Positions 1 through 7,379 of a stretch of DNA of 9,542 bases are shown one piece after another; within the stretch, counting starts at the first letter, position 1; each line of letters begins with the position of its first letter. Under the pieces are notes generated by a model. That model was not told where the DNA came from and did no database searches. It saw only the letters and a program-made list of their open reading frames with translations. Source of the stretch: Flavobacterium sp. (lineage in GTDB: Bacteria > Bacteroidota > Bacteroidia > Flavobacteriales > Flavobacteriaceae); contig JAGNPF010000030.1 in the NCBI GenBank assembly GCA_017989775.1, positions 1 to 9,542 of the forward strand, given 5' to 3'. The translations under genes and the position numbers were made by a program.

Positions 1-759
1 TTTCCCTATTTCCAAAGCGCCAGAGCCTTGCGTTTGAAAGGACTCTACAATCAAAACAGTTTCAAGTACAATTATGCCCTAAAAGTTACCGCTGCCCACA
101 CCACCGACAGGACGGTTTTGTTTGACTTCATCACTTCGGATACTTTCGTGGCCATCCAAAAAGGCTTGTACGACAAAAAAATAGAGCAACTCTTGGACAT
201 CAGCGTGGTCGATTTCGAGGTTATCCAACCCGAAATAAAGTTGGAACCAAAAGTAAACAAGGTAGAACAATCCATTCTCACCTCCATCAAAGAAGCTTCT
301 GAAGCCGAGGAAAACACGAAAAAGGCGGTCGAAAAATTGGATATCGGCAAACCTTTGGATTTTTCGGCCAACGAAAAACACTCCTTCCAGGAATGGTTGC
401 AACTCGCCAGAATTGAGCCCATAACAAGAGAAAAAGAAAAAACAACCCCTCCCGAAACAAAGCCAATTGACGAAGAAAAGAAGAAAAAAGCGGAATTGAT
501 CGACAAGTTTATCGAAACCAATCCCAAAATTTCTCCCGCCCATCATGGAACACCTTCGCCAGCACCCGTGGAAACAAATAAAACGGACACTTCCTTCCTG
601 ATGACCGAGACTTTGGCCCGGGTTTATTTGGAACAAAAAAAATATCAAAAAGCAATTCAAGCTTATGAAATATTAATTTTGAAATATCCAGAAAAAAGTA
701 GTTTCTTTGCAGACCGAATTGCGGATATTCAGATTTTACAACAAAATAATAATAAATAA
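1..759 (+). CDS. TPR-containing protein, 5'-truncated by window edge
   Basis: The reading frame is open from base 1, so the true start lies outside the window; 252 residues are visible and the stop is TAA at 757-759. A TTG at base 28 could be read as a start, but the nine codons before it (FPYFQSARA) are open and read naturally into the protein. The N-terminal part looks globular. The middle is a Lys/Glu/Pro-rich, probably disordered linker (roughly visible residues 85-200). The C-terminus carries one clear tetratricopeptide unit, visible residues 202-245, with the expected L, Y, A, Y and P positions (for example YQKAIQAYEILILKYPE). The start of secG follows 3 nt after the stop, so the two are surely co-transcribed. 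From memory, flavobacterial genomes often place a sigma-54 regulator gene and lptE just upstream of such a gene. No signal peptide can be judged. Role unknown; a scaffold or protein-binding role is only suggested by the TPR. Confidence 0.85.
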   Translation, partial: FPYFQSARALRLKGLYNQNSFKYNYALKVTAAHTTDRTVLFDFITSDTFVAIQKGLYDKKIEQLLDISVVDFEVIQPEIKLEPKVNKVEQSILTSIKEASEAEENTKKAVEKLDIGKPLDFSANEKHSFQEWLQLARIEPITREKEKTTPPETKPIDEEKKKKAELIDKFIETNPKISPAHHGTPSPAPVETNKTDTSFLMTETLARVYLEQKKYQKAIQAYEILILKYPEKSSFFADRIADIQILQQNNNK

Positions 760-762
760 ACA

Positions 763-1101
763 ATGAGCACATTTTCAATTTTTTTAGTTTTAATAACAAT
801 AGTTTGCTTTCTATTGGTAGTAGTAATTATGGTTCAAAACCCTAAAGGAGGCGGATTGTCTTCTTCCATTGGTGGTTCCCAAATGTTGGGTGGAGTACAA
901 AAAACAACCGACTTTTTGGACAAAAGCACCTGGACATTGGCCACGGTATTGATTGTGCTCATCTTGCTTTCCAGTTTAAGTTTTGGAGGTGCATTAAGCG
1001 ACACCGATTCCAAAATCATTGAAAAACCAGAAACTACTGCACCTGCACAAAACGCTGCACCTGTTCAAAACGCGCCAGCTGCTGAACCAGTAAAAAAATA
1101 A
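763..1101 (+). CDS. secG: Preprotein translocase subunit SecG
   Basis: SecG is the small non-essential subunit of the SecYEG inner-membrane channel and helps SecA-driven export. The 112-residue product has the SecG layout: a first membrane helix at about residues 4-24, the conserved cytoplasmic loop with VQNPKGGGLSSSIGG and the following FLDKSTW segment, a second membrane helix at about residues 54-75, and a polar tail. The length is close to that of E. coli SecG. The tail is low complexity (Ala/Pro/Gln/Asn) and contains a duplicated six-residue unit, APAQNA/APVQNA. The ATG lies 3 nt after the stop of the upstream TPR gene, so translation may be coupled. A strong terminator 20 nt after the stop separates it from groES. 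Recognition is by family resemblance and is secure. Confidence 0.96.
   Translation: MSTFSIFLVLITIVCFLLVVVIMVQNPKGGGLSSSIGGSQMLGGVQKTTDFLDKSTWTLATVLIVLILLSSLSFGGALSDTDSKIIEKPETTAPAQNAAPVQNAPAAEPVKK
1039..1074 (+). repeat. 18-bp tandem duplication in the secG tail
   Basis: Two consecutive 18-bp units, 1039-1056 and 1057-1074, differ at only a few bases and encode APAQNA and APVQNA in the disordered C-terminal tail of SecG. The period is a multiple of three, so a change in copy number would keep the frame. This is probably a local slippage product with no specific function. Confidence 0.8.
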
Positions 1102-1120
1102 TTTTTTCCAAAAAATAGAT

Positions 1121-1154
1121 AAAATGCCAGCCTGTCAAAGCTGGCATTTTTTTT
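1121..1154 (+). terminator. Rho-independent terminator after secG
   Basis: A perfect 11-bp inverted repeat (AAAATGCCAGC at 1121-1131 pairing with GCTGGCATTTT at 1140-1150) has an 8-nt loop and runs into eight T residues at 1147-1154. It should end the TPR-secG transcript and make groES-groEL depend largely on its own promoter. Confidence 0.92.
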
Positions 1155-1179
1155 AAGAAAAAATGTCAGTTTTTAGTCC

Positions 1180-1196
1180 TTGGCACAATTTCTGAA
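1180..1196 (+). promoter_or_regulatory. Candidate sigma-54-type -24/-12 promoter of groES-groEL
   Basis: TTGGCAC at 1180-1186 matches the -24 half of the sigma-54 consensus fully. Ten bases after its GG comes GA in CTGAA (1192-1196), where the consensus has GC in TTGCA, so the -12 half is imperfect. A start of transcription about 12 nt further on (near 1207) would give a leader of roughly 30 nt before the groES ATG at 1239. No Bacteroidota housekeeping -7 element (TAnnTTTG) and no CIRCE element are visible in 1155-1238. The gap between the secG terminator and groES is 84 nt and needs a promoter. Function is inferred. Confidence 0.45.
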
Positions 1197-1238
1197 ATCC
1201 GTATCGCAACAATTAATAACAACAAAATATCATTTATT

Positions 1239-1514
1239 ATGGCTTTAAATATCAAACCGCTTTCAGACCGAGTTCTTATTGAACCTGTAGCCGCCGAAAC
1301 GCAAACTGCATCAGGAATTTTCATTCCAGACACTGCAAAAGAAAAACCACAAAAAGGAACTGTTGTTGCAGTTGGAAATGGCAAGAAAGACGAACCTTTA
1401 ACTGTAAAAGTTGGAGACACCGTTCTTTACGGAAAATATGCAGGAACAGAATTAAAATTGGAAGGAAAAGATTATTTGATCATGCGTGAAGACGACATCT
1501 TGGCAATCATCTAA
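1239..1514 (+). CDS. groES: Co-chaperonin GroES (Hsp10)
   Basis: GroES forms the heptameric lid of the GroEL folding chamber in the cytoplasm. The 91-residue product has the family landmarks: N-terminal [11 protein letters not shown], a mobile loop around residues 18-32 containing TASGIFIPD (the part that docks onto GroEL), then [10 protein letters not shown] and [11 protein letters not shown], ending in [13 protein letters not shown]. It is slightly shorter than the usual 95-97 residues but complete. The ATG at 1239 has no clear Shine-Dalgarno sequence, only an A/T-rich leader, which is normal for Bacteroidota. It lies 53 nt before groEL with no terminator between, so the two form the usual groESL operon. 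No CIRCE/HrcA operator is seen upstream. Confidence 0.98.
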   Translation: MALNIKPLSDRVLIEPVAAETQTASGIFIPDTAKEKPQKGTVVAVGNGKKDEPLTVKVGDTVLYGKYAGTELKLEGKDYLIMREDDILAII

Positions 1515-1515
1515 A

Positions 1516-1547
1516 TAAGTATTAAGTCGGAAGAATTAAGTATTAAG
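1516..1547 (+). repeat. 11-bp direct repeat in the groES-groEL gap
   Basis: TAAGTATTAAG occurs at 1516-1526 and again at 1537-1547, offset by 21 bp (two helical turns), inside the 53-nt spacer between groES and groEL. ATTAAG also recurs at 1535-1540. The region is A/T-rich and could be slippage or a weak binding site; no function can be assigned. Confidence 0.6.
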
Positions 1548-1555
1548 ACAATTAA

Positions 1556-3199
<1,644 letters not shown>

Positions 3200-3244
3200 T
3201 CCTTTTTTGAAATTCCAAAAAACAAAAATCCAATTTTAGGATAT

Positions 3245-3276
3245 AAAAGCCGAAGCTAAAAACTTCGGCTTTTTTT
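3245..3276 (+). terminator. Rho-independent terminator after groEL
   Basis: An 11-bp perfect stem (AAAAGCCGAAG at 3245-3255 with CTTCGGCTTTT at 3263-3273), a 7-nt loop and a T run to 3276. It lies 45 nt after the groEL stop. The A run on the left arm may give weak activity in the other direction too. Confidence 0.92.
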
Positions 3277-3471
3277 ATTATAATTTGCGTAAAGACGAAT
3301 ACTAATAAGCATCCTAATCAAAGACAATCCAACTTAGAAAATAAAATTCCACAGAAGAAATCAAAATAAGAAAATCTAGGTCTTGGCGGAAGGATTTTCA
3401 GCAGATGGAGAATTGATCTCGGAGACAAGGAAAATACCAGTTTCGAACCTCTAATCGAAACCAGTTCATAC
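3277..3471. other. Non-coding spacer between convergent genes
   Basis: This spacer between the groEL and DedA-gene terminators has no supported gene. The left half (to about 3375) is A/T-rich and featureless. The right half (about 3377-3470) is visibly richer in G+C and is open in two plus-strand frames for roughly 24 and 38 codons, but neither has a start codon near its beginning. A 7-bp inverted repeat (GTTTCGA at 3440-3446, TCGAAAC at 3455-3461) lies in it. It may be a decayed gene end or plain spacer; nothing recognisable is present. Confidence 0.5.
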
Positions 3472-3508
3472 AAAAAAAAATCCGAAGCCTAAAAAAACTT
3501 CGGATTTT
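3472..3508 (-). terminator. Rho-independent terminator of the DedA-family gene
   Basis: Reading on the minus strand, an 11-bp stem (arms 3498-3508 and 3477-3487) with a 10-nt loop is followed by a run of nine T residues (the A run 3472-3480 on the plus strand). It starts 22 nt after the stop of the DedA-family gene. The core CCGAAG/CTTCGG is the same as in the groEL terminator. Confidence 0.88.
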
Positions 3509-3530
3509 GCATTTTAACCCAATTCAGGGT

Positions 3531-4205
3531 TTACAAATGAACTCTTTTTTTCAAAAGTTTGAATAAAACTGGAATTGTTGTGATAAGTACAATGATGATA
3601 ACTATGTATTCAATGTGTTTTTTCAAATCGATACCAAATTTATCCAAGAACAAAGCCGATAAGTAATGACCCGCAAGTATCATACTGAACGACCAAAGGA
3701 TAGAACTTAAGATGTTAAAAAACATAAACTTCTTTTTATCCATTGCTGCAATTCCGGCAACAATAGGTGCAAAAGTTCTGAAAATAGGCAAGAATCTGGC
3801 AAAAATAATTGCTTTCCCTCCATATTTATCAAAGAAATCTCTGGATTGCAAAAGGTATTTTTCTTTAAACCAAAAAGTATCCTCCTTATTGTACAGATAA
3901 GTACCGCCTTTTACCCCAAACCAATAACCAACCATATTTCCTAAAATACCTGCTACAGAAACCAATGTTGCTAATAATAGCACATTCCCCACCTCACTTC
4001 CGGTTGGTAATTGTTGCATTAACAATTCACTGTAAATCCCAGCCAAAAACAAAAGACTGTCTCCTGGAAGAAAAAAACCGGCAAACAAGCCTGTTTCTGC
4101 AAAAATGATAAAAAGGATAACTAACAACCCTATTTTCACTCCCCCAACTTCCATTAAAATATAAAACTCAGGATTTATTAATTGAGACCAATCGAAATTA
4201 TTCAT
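3531..4205 (-). CDS. DedA-family (SNARE-associated/VTT) integral membrane protein
   Basis: DedA proteins are inner-membrane proteins; some members move undecaprenyl phosphate or phosphatidylethanolamine across the membrane, and family mutants have envelope and division defects. The 224-residue product has the family's usual length. It shows the acidic/Gly motif ETGLFAGFFLPGDSLLFLAG (37-56, Glu37 and Asp49), a GNMVGYWFG segment (90-97) and the conserved FARFLPIFRTFAPIVAG (135-151, Arg137 and Arg143), then a WSFSMILAGHYL helix and a C-terminal membrane helix ending in basic residues (LLKKRVHL). Several further hydrophobic segments are evident. The start at 4205 gives the usual short polar N-terminus. 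It is 165 nt from the upstream HMA gene, has a candidate promoter and its own terminator, so it is probably a separate unit. Substrate unknown. Confidence 0.93.
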   Translation of the reverse strand: MNNFDWSQLINPEFYILMEVGGVKIGLLVILFIIFAETGLFAGFFLPGDSLLFLAGIYSELLMQQLPTGSEVGNVLLLATLVSVAGILGNMVGYWFGVKGGTYLYNKEDTFWFKEKYLLQSRDFFDKYGGKAIIFARFLPIFRTFAPIVAGIAAMDKKKFMFFNILSSILWSFSMILAGHYLSALFLDKFGIDLKKHIEYIVIIIVLITTIPVLFKLLKKRVHL

Positions 4206-4230
4206 AAAATTATTTTAATAATTGTGTGGG

Positions 4231-4238
4231 CAAAAGTA
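4231..4238 (-). promoter_or_regulatory. Candidate Bacteroidota -7 promoter element of the DedA-family gene
   Basis: On the minus strand TACTTTTG matches TAnnTTTG exactly, and lies 25 nt before the ATG at 4205, which would give a leader of about 20 nt. A -33 TTTG at the ideal distance is absent (the nearest is only 12 nt upstream), so the call rests on the -7 half and its position. Confidence 0.4.
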
Positions 4239-4370
4239 CTTATTGTTTGGCAAAACAGCATCATCCAGACCAAGCATTTCCGTTATTTTAATAAATATTT
4301 AATAGAATGTGGGCTTTTTAGAATTAATCGAAACCAATTCAAAAAAAGCACCACAGTCTTTCAGCCAAGC

Positions 4371-4724
4371 TTATTTGGCCGGCTTTTCTCTTTCATATTG
4401 ACAACAATGATGCAATTTTTCATAGGTTTCATTTGTTGCTCTTACTTCTCCTGCATCGTGGCCCACTTTGGCAACAGCCTTCTTAATTTCGGCAACAGTG
4501 CCTTTTTCTTCGTTGAGCGTCACCTCCAATTTATGGGTTTCGATACTCCAAGTGGCAGTTTTTACTCCATCAACCGAGAAAGCCGCCTTCTGGATTCGCT
4601 TTTGGCATAGCTCGCAATTACCATTGACCTTGATGGTGTATTTGGCATTTTTGTTCTTTTTTTCTTGTGCTTGCGTGGAAAGTGTCATTATTATTAACAT
4701 CATTCCTAAAAATAAATTTTTCAT
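4371..4724 (-). CDS. Secreted heavy-metal-associated (HMA) domain protein
   Basis: The 117-residue product begins with a signal peptide (MKNLFLGMMLIIMTLSTQAQ, cleavage near residues 19-20), so it should act in the periplasm. An HMA/CopZ-like fold follows from about residue 28 to 95: YTIKVNGNCELCQKRIQKAA holds the metal-binding CxxC (Cys37, Cys40), then a VDGVKTATW strand and a THKLEVTLN strand. In this fold the CxxC usually binds Cu(I) or a similar soft metal. The C-terminal tail adds a second possible ligand cluster, HHCC at 105-108; these are the only other cysteines. It starts 60 nt after the stop of the TonB-dependent receptor gene on the same strand with no terminator seen, so it is probably in the same operon. 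Copper as the metal is inference from the family. Confidence 0.9.
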   Translation of the reverse strand: MKNLFLGMMLIIMTLSTQAQEKKNKNAKYTIKVNGNCELCQKRIQKAAFSVDGVKTATWSIETHKLEVTLNEEKGTVAEIKKAVAKVGHDAGEVRATNETYEKLHHCCQYEREKPAK

Positions 4725-4784
4725 TTTATGGTATTTTTTTAATTGTTGTTGAAATTGATTTTTGCAATTTTCATTGCCATTGCT

Positions 4785-6812
4785 TTATTTAATTTTAAAC
4801 CTCAACCCGGCATAATACATTTGTCCAAAAACCGGTGCGTACACAATGGAAGCATCAAATGTAGGGCCAAAAGGGTTTTCGCTGCCCAAAATGGCTTTTT
4901 CCTGTTTGTAATTCCCAATGTTCTCTCCCCCAACATAAACTTCAAAAGTGGAAGAAAAAATTCGGGTAATTTGTGCATTCATCAAGGAATAAGACGGCGA
5001 ATATTCTGGAAGTCGGTCTTCTACTGGATTCGAGGCCGTTTCTGGCAATTTTTGCTCACCCATCCAGTTGTAGGTAAAATCAAACTTCCATTGTTTTCCG
5101 TTTTCTCCAACATGGGTTTCATAAGCCAAATTCCCAAAGAAACGATGTTTGGCCTGCAATGGTCTTTCACTTCTTCCGCTTAGATAATCCGTTTGAATGT
5201 CGTAATACTTGTAAGCCGTGCGCAAATCAAGATGTTTTGCCAATTCCAAGTTGAAATCCACTTGCAAACTATTGGCGTACGATTTGCCATTCAAATTATA
5301 AAACAACGCCTGGTGCGTTCCCGGAACAGCTGGAGCCGTGTACAAATCGACCACCACCTGGTTTTGGAAATCGGTTCTGTAGAAATCAAAACCGACATCG
5401 GCTTTTTTGCCAAAAACAGAAAACCCTTGATTGAAACTCAAGCCGTAATTCCAGGCAATTTCGGGATCCAAACCATAAATTTTCCCGTTGGTGTCCCTAA
5501 TCTCAAAAGTTCTGGAACTTGCAAAAAGCGGCTGGTTTTCGGCAAAAATATTTGCACTGCGTTTTCCTCTTCCTGCCGAAGCACGCAAAACGCCTTTGGC
5601 CCAAGGATTGTATCGAAAGTGCAATCTTGGCGTGACAAAAGTACCCAAGCGGTTGTGATTGTCAACTCGTCCTCCGGCAATGAAACTGAAATTGGAGCCA
5701 TTGTCATACGTATATTCGAAAAAAGCCCCAATGGAATTGTCGATTCGACTGAAATCATTCACGTTGACAAATTCTTGGTATTTGTCGTAGGTAAAGTTCA
5801 AGCCTGTAGCAAATTTGTTCATCGTGTTGTTGATGATCGAGTTGAAAATCAAGTTCGAATAATAACTGCTTTGCTTGATATTGTAACGATTCAACCCAAA
5901 ATAAGAATCTTGGTCGTGGCTGTCAAAAGCATTCTGGAAACCAAAACTTTGGTACGGCATCTCTGGAAAAACATACCCTATTTTTGCCGAAACATTGAAG
6001 CGTTCCGTATTGATTTCAGAACCCCATAAATTAGTCGTCCCTTTGTCTTTGTTGGGATCAAAATCCATTTCGCCCGTTTGCTTTTCGTCGTTCATATAAC
6101 GAAAATTCACGAAACCCACCCAGCCTTTTTGGGCATCGGTATATTGCCAACGATTCAAGACATTGATTTGTTTTCCCAACGGATTATCCAGGAAACCATC
6201 CTCATTCATGTCGTTTTTGCCAGTCCTGGCATTGCCGTGAACAAACAAACTACTCGCCCATTTATCCGAAATTTTGGTATTGAAATGGGTATTCAATTCA
6301 AATCGGCTATCGGTCGAACCGTAGGCATTCAGGAAAAAGGGAATGTCATTGACGGGCTTGAGCAACTCGGTGTTGATTTGTCCCGAAATACTTTCGTATC
6401 CATTGACAACACTGCCCGCTCCTTTTGTAATTTGAATGCTTTCGACCCAGGTTCCCGGGGTAAAAGACAATCCATAAGCCTGAGAAGCACCGCGAACCGA
6501 AGGAATATTTTCTTCGGTAATCATCAAATAGGGACTGGTTAGCCCCAACATCTTGATTTGTTTGGTTCCCGTCAAGGCATCCGAAAAATTGACGTCGATG
6601 GAAGGGTTTGTTTCGAAACTTTCGGCGAGGTTGCAGCAAGCGGCCTTGAGTAATTCCTTGCTAGTCAAAAGAGTTGTGTTTGCCGTAATCTTGGAGGATT
6701 TTTGCAAACTTTTATTTTTGGAAACCACTTTTATTTCCTGCAATGTGTCCTGCGAATACGAAGCAGACGCACACAACAAGATCAATAAAAGCATTGAAAT
6801 TTGTTTTTTCAT
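4785..6812 (-). CDS. TonB-dependent outer-membrane receptor, probably for metal (copper) uptake
   Basis: The 675-residue product is an outer-membrane gated channel driven by TonB/ExbBD. I chose the ATG at 6812 because it gives a clean signal peptide (MKKQISMLLLILLCASASYSQ); an in-frame ATG at 6854 would add 14 residues before it. A TonB-box-like QEIKVV lies at 25-30, directly after the signal peptide, with no carboxypeptidase-like N-terminal domain. The plug spans about 45-155 and includes LKAACCNLAESFETNPSIDV, ITEENIPSVRG and the typical ITKGAGSVVNGYESISGQIN. The rest is a beta-barrel of alternating aromatic strands ending in YYAGLRFKIK. The mature chain has only two cysteines, the adjacent pair Cys59-Cys60 in the plug. 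It lies 72 nt after the HYC_CC_PP-like gene and 60 nt before the HMA gene. Metal specificity is inferred from these neighbours; a siderophore or other ligand cannot be excluded. Confidence 0.93.
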   Translation of the reverse strand: MKKQISMLLLILLCASASYSQDTLQEIKVVSKNKSLQKSSKITANTTLLTSKELLKAACCNLAESFETNPSIDVNFSDALTGTKQIKMLGLTSPYLMITEENIPSVRGASQAYGLSFTPGTWVESIQITKGAGSVVNGYESISGQINTELLKPVNDIPFFLNAYGSTDSRFELNTHFNTKISDKWASSLFVHGNARTGKNDMNEDGFLDNPLGKQINVLNRWQYTDAQKGWVGFVNFRYMNDEKQTGEMDFDPNKDKGTTNLWGSEINTERFNVSAKIGYVFPEMPYQSFGFQNAFDSHDQDSYFGLNRYNIKQSSYYSNLIFNSIINNTMNKFATGLNFTYDKYQEFVNVNDFSRIDNSIGAFFEYTYDNGSNFSFIAGGRVDNHNRLGTFVTPRLHFRYNPWAKGVLRASAGRGKRSANIFAENQPLFASSRTFEIRDTNGKIYGLDPEIAWNYGLSFNQGFSVFGKKADVGFDFYRTDFQNQVVVDLYTAPAVPGTHQALFYNLNGKSYANSLQVDFNLELAKHLDLRTAYKYYDIQTDYLSGRSERPLQAKHRFFGNLAYETHVGENGKQWKFDFTYNWMGEQKLPETASNPVEDRLPEYSPSYSLMNAQITRIFSSTFEVYVGGENIGNYKQEKAILGSENPFGPTFDASIVYAPVFGQMYYAGLRFKIK

Positions 6813-6842
6813 TATGTTGATTTTTAATGTTTTTAAAAGAAC

Positions 6843-6866
6843 GTCAAGCCACAAAACAGGCTTGAC
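6843..6866 (-). promoter_or_regulatory. Hairpin in the leader of the TonB-dependent receptor gene
   Basis: A perfect 8-bp inverted repeat (GTCAAGCC at 6843-6850, GGCTTGAC at 6859-6866) with an 8-nt loop lies between the HYC_CC_PP-like gene and the receptor ATG at 6812. On the minus strand it is followed by GTTCTTTTAAAA, a weak T-rich tail. It could be a leaky terminator or attenuator setting the ratio of the two genes, an mRNA-stabilising stem, or an operator palindrome. Confidence 0.5.
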
Positions 6867-6884
6867 CCGACAAAAACATTAAAA

Positions 6885-7310
6885 TCAGGCGTAAAAAATA
6901 TATTGATGGTATAATTTGAAAAGCGGTGGTGCATTGGCATCACAATAGTAAGACGTGGTTTCGCCATTTTCAAAATTGGAAGTTTTGGCAAAAACAATTG
7001 GTTTCCATTCTTCCAACAAAAAATGGGTATCCACTTGAAACGAAATGATGGAAACGGTAGTGTTTTCTGATTTTTTCTGGATATTGAAAACTTTATCCTT
7101 GCAACAGCCCTCTTTTTCTTTGGCCGCATTGGATTTTTTTGGGGGACAACAACTTTTCTCAACGGTATTTTGGGATTCAACCGTTCTCCAAAAAACAGGT
7201 TTTATCGAGGCGATTTCCCCGCCACAATAATGCACATCAACAGCGAATCCCACATTGGAAACCAAGAGGAAAAACGCCAGAAAAATACTGATGTGCTTTT
7301 TGAATTTCAT
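6885..7310 (-). CDS. Small secreted cysteine-rich protein, HYC_CC_PP type
   Basis: The 141-residue product has an N-terminal hydrophobic segment (residues 6-23, MKFKKHISIFLAFFLLVSNVGFA) that should act as a signal peptide. The mature part begins with VDVHYCGGEI (His27-Tyr28-Cys29), then SCCPPKK (Cys54-Cys55), EGCCKD (Cys69-Cys70), Cys123 and APPLFKLYHQYIFY at the C-terminus. This matches the pattern I know as the Bacteroidota HYC_CC_PP family, whose function is not established. Six cysteines, four of them in adjacent pairs, together with scattered histidines suggest binding of a soft metal in the periplasm or at the surface. It is the first gene of the probable operon with the TonB-dependent receptor and HMA protein. 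Family naming is from memory; metal binding is inference. Confidence 0.82.
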   Translation of the reverse strand: MKFKKHISIFLAFFLLVSNVGFAVDVHYCGGEIASIKPVFWRTVESQNTVEKSCCPPKKSNAAKEKEGCCKDKVFNIQKKSENTTVSIISFQVDTHFLLEEWKPIVFAKTSNFENGETTSYYCDANAPPLFKLYHQYIFYA

Positions 7311-7314
7311 ATTG

Positions 7315-7322
7315 CAAAATTA
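7315..7322 (-). promoter_or_regulatory. Possible -7 promoter element of the HYC_CC_PP-like gene
   Basis: On the minus strand TAATTTTG matches TAnnTTTG exactly, with TTTT about 18 nt further upstream as a poor -33 element. It ends only 4 nt before the ATG at 7310, so the transcript would be nearly leaderless. In A/T-rich DNA this match could be chance, and read-through from the upstream ribonuclease-like gene is an alternative. Confidence 0.25.
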
Positions 7323-7379
7323 CGCTTTTATACAACCGATAAAACTAATTTTTTGTTAAAAATAAAAACACTCGAATCA

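Noticed and set aside
1155..1238. Search for a CIRCE (HrcA) operator before groES
   Set aside because: No TTAGCACTC...GAGTGCTAA inverted repeat is present.
4208..4223. AATTATT/AATAATT inverted repeat before the DedA-family start
   Set aside because: It is all A/T with a 2-nt loop, so no stable structure is expected; chance in A/T-rich leader DNA.
4364..4379. Small inverted repeat GCCAA/TTGGC over the HMA stop codon as a terminator
   Set aside because: The stem is only 5 bp and the T run on the minus strand comes about 15 nt too late; it is not convincing.
5193..6029. Long open frame (278 codons) on the plus strand
   Set aside because: It is antisense to the beta-barrel of the TonB-dependent receptor, with no recognisable domain and no start region of its own.
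6760..6785. Possible lipoprotein signal in the TonB-dependent receptor (Cys14 in LLLILLCASAS)
   Set aside because: The residue before the cysteine is Leu, not Gly/Ala/Ser, so it is not a lipobox; ASASYSQ suggests ordinary signal peptidase I cleavage.
6813..6854. Upstream in-frame ATG adding 14 residues to the TonB-dependent receptor
   Set aside because: It would place 14 residues in front of an otherwise perfect signal peptide and overlap the hairpin at 6843-6866; the ATG at 6812 is far more likely.
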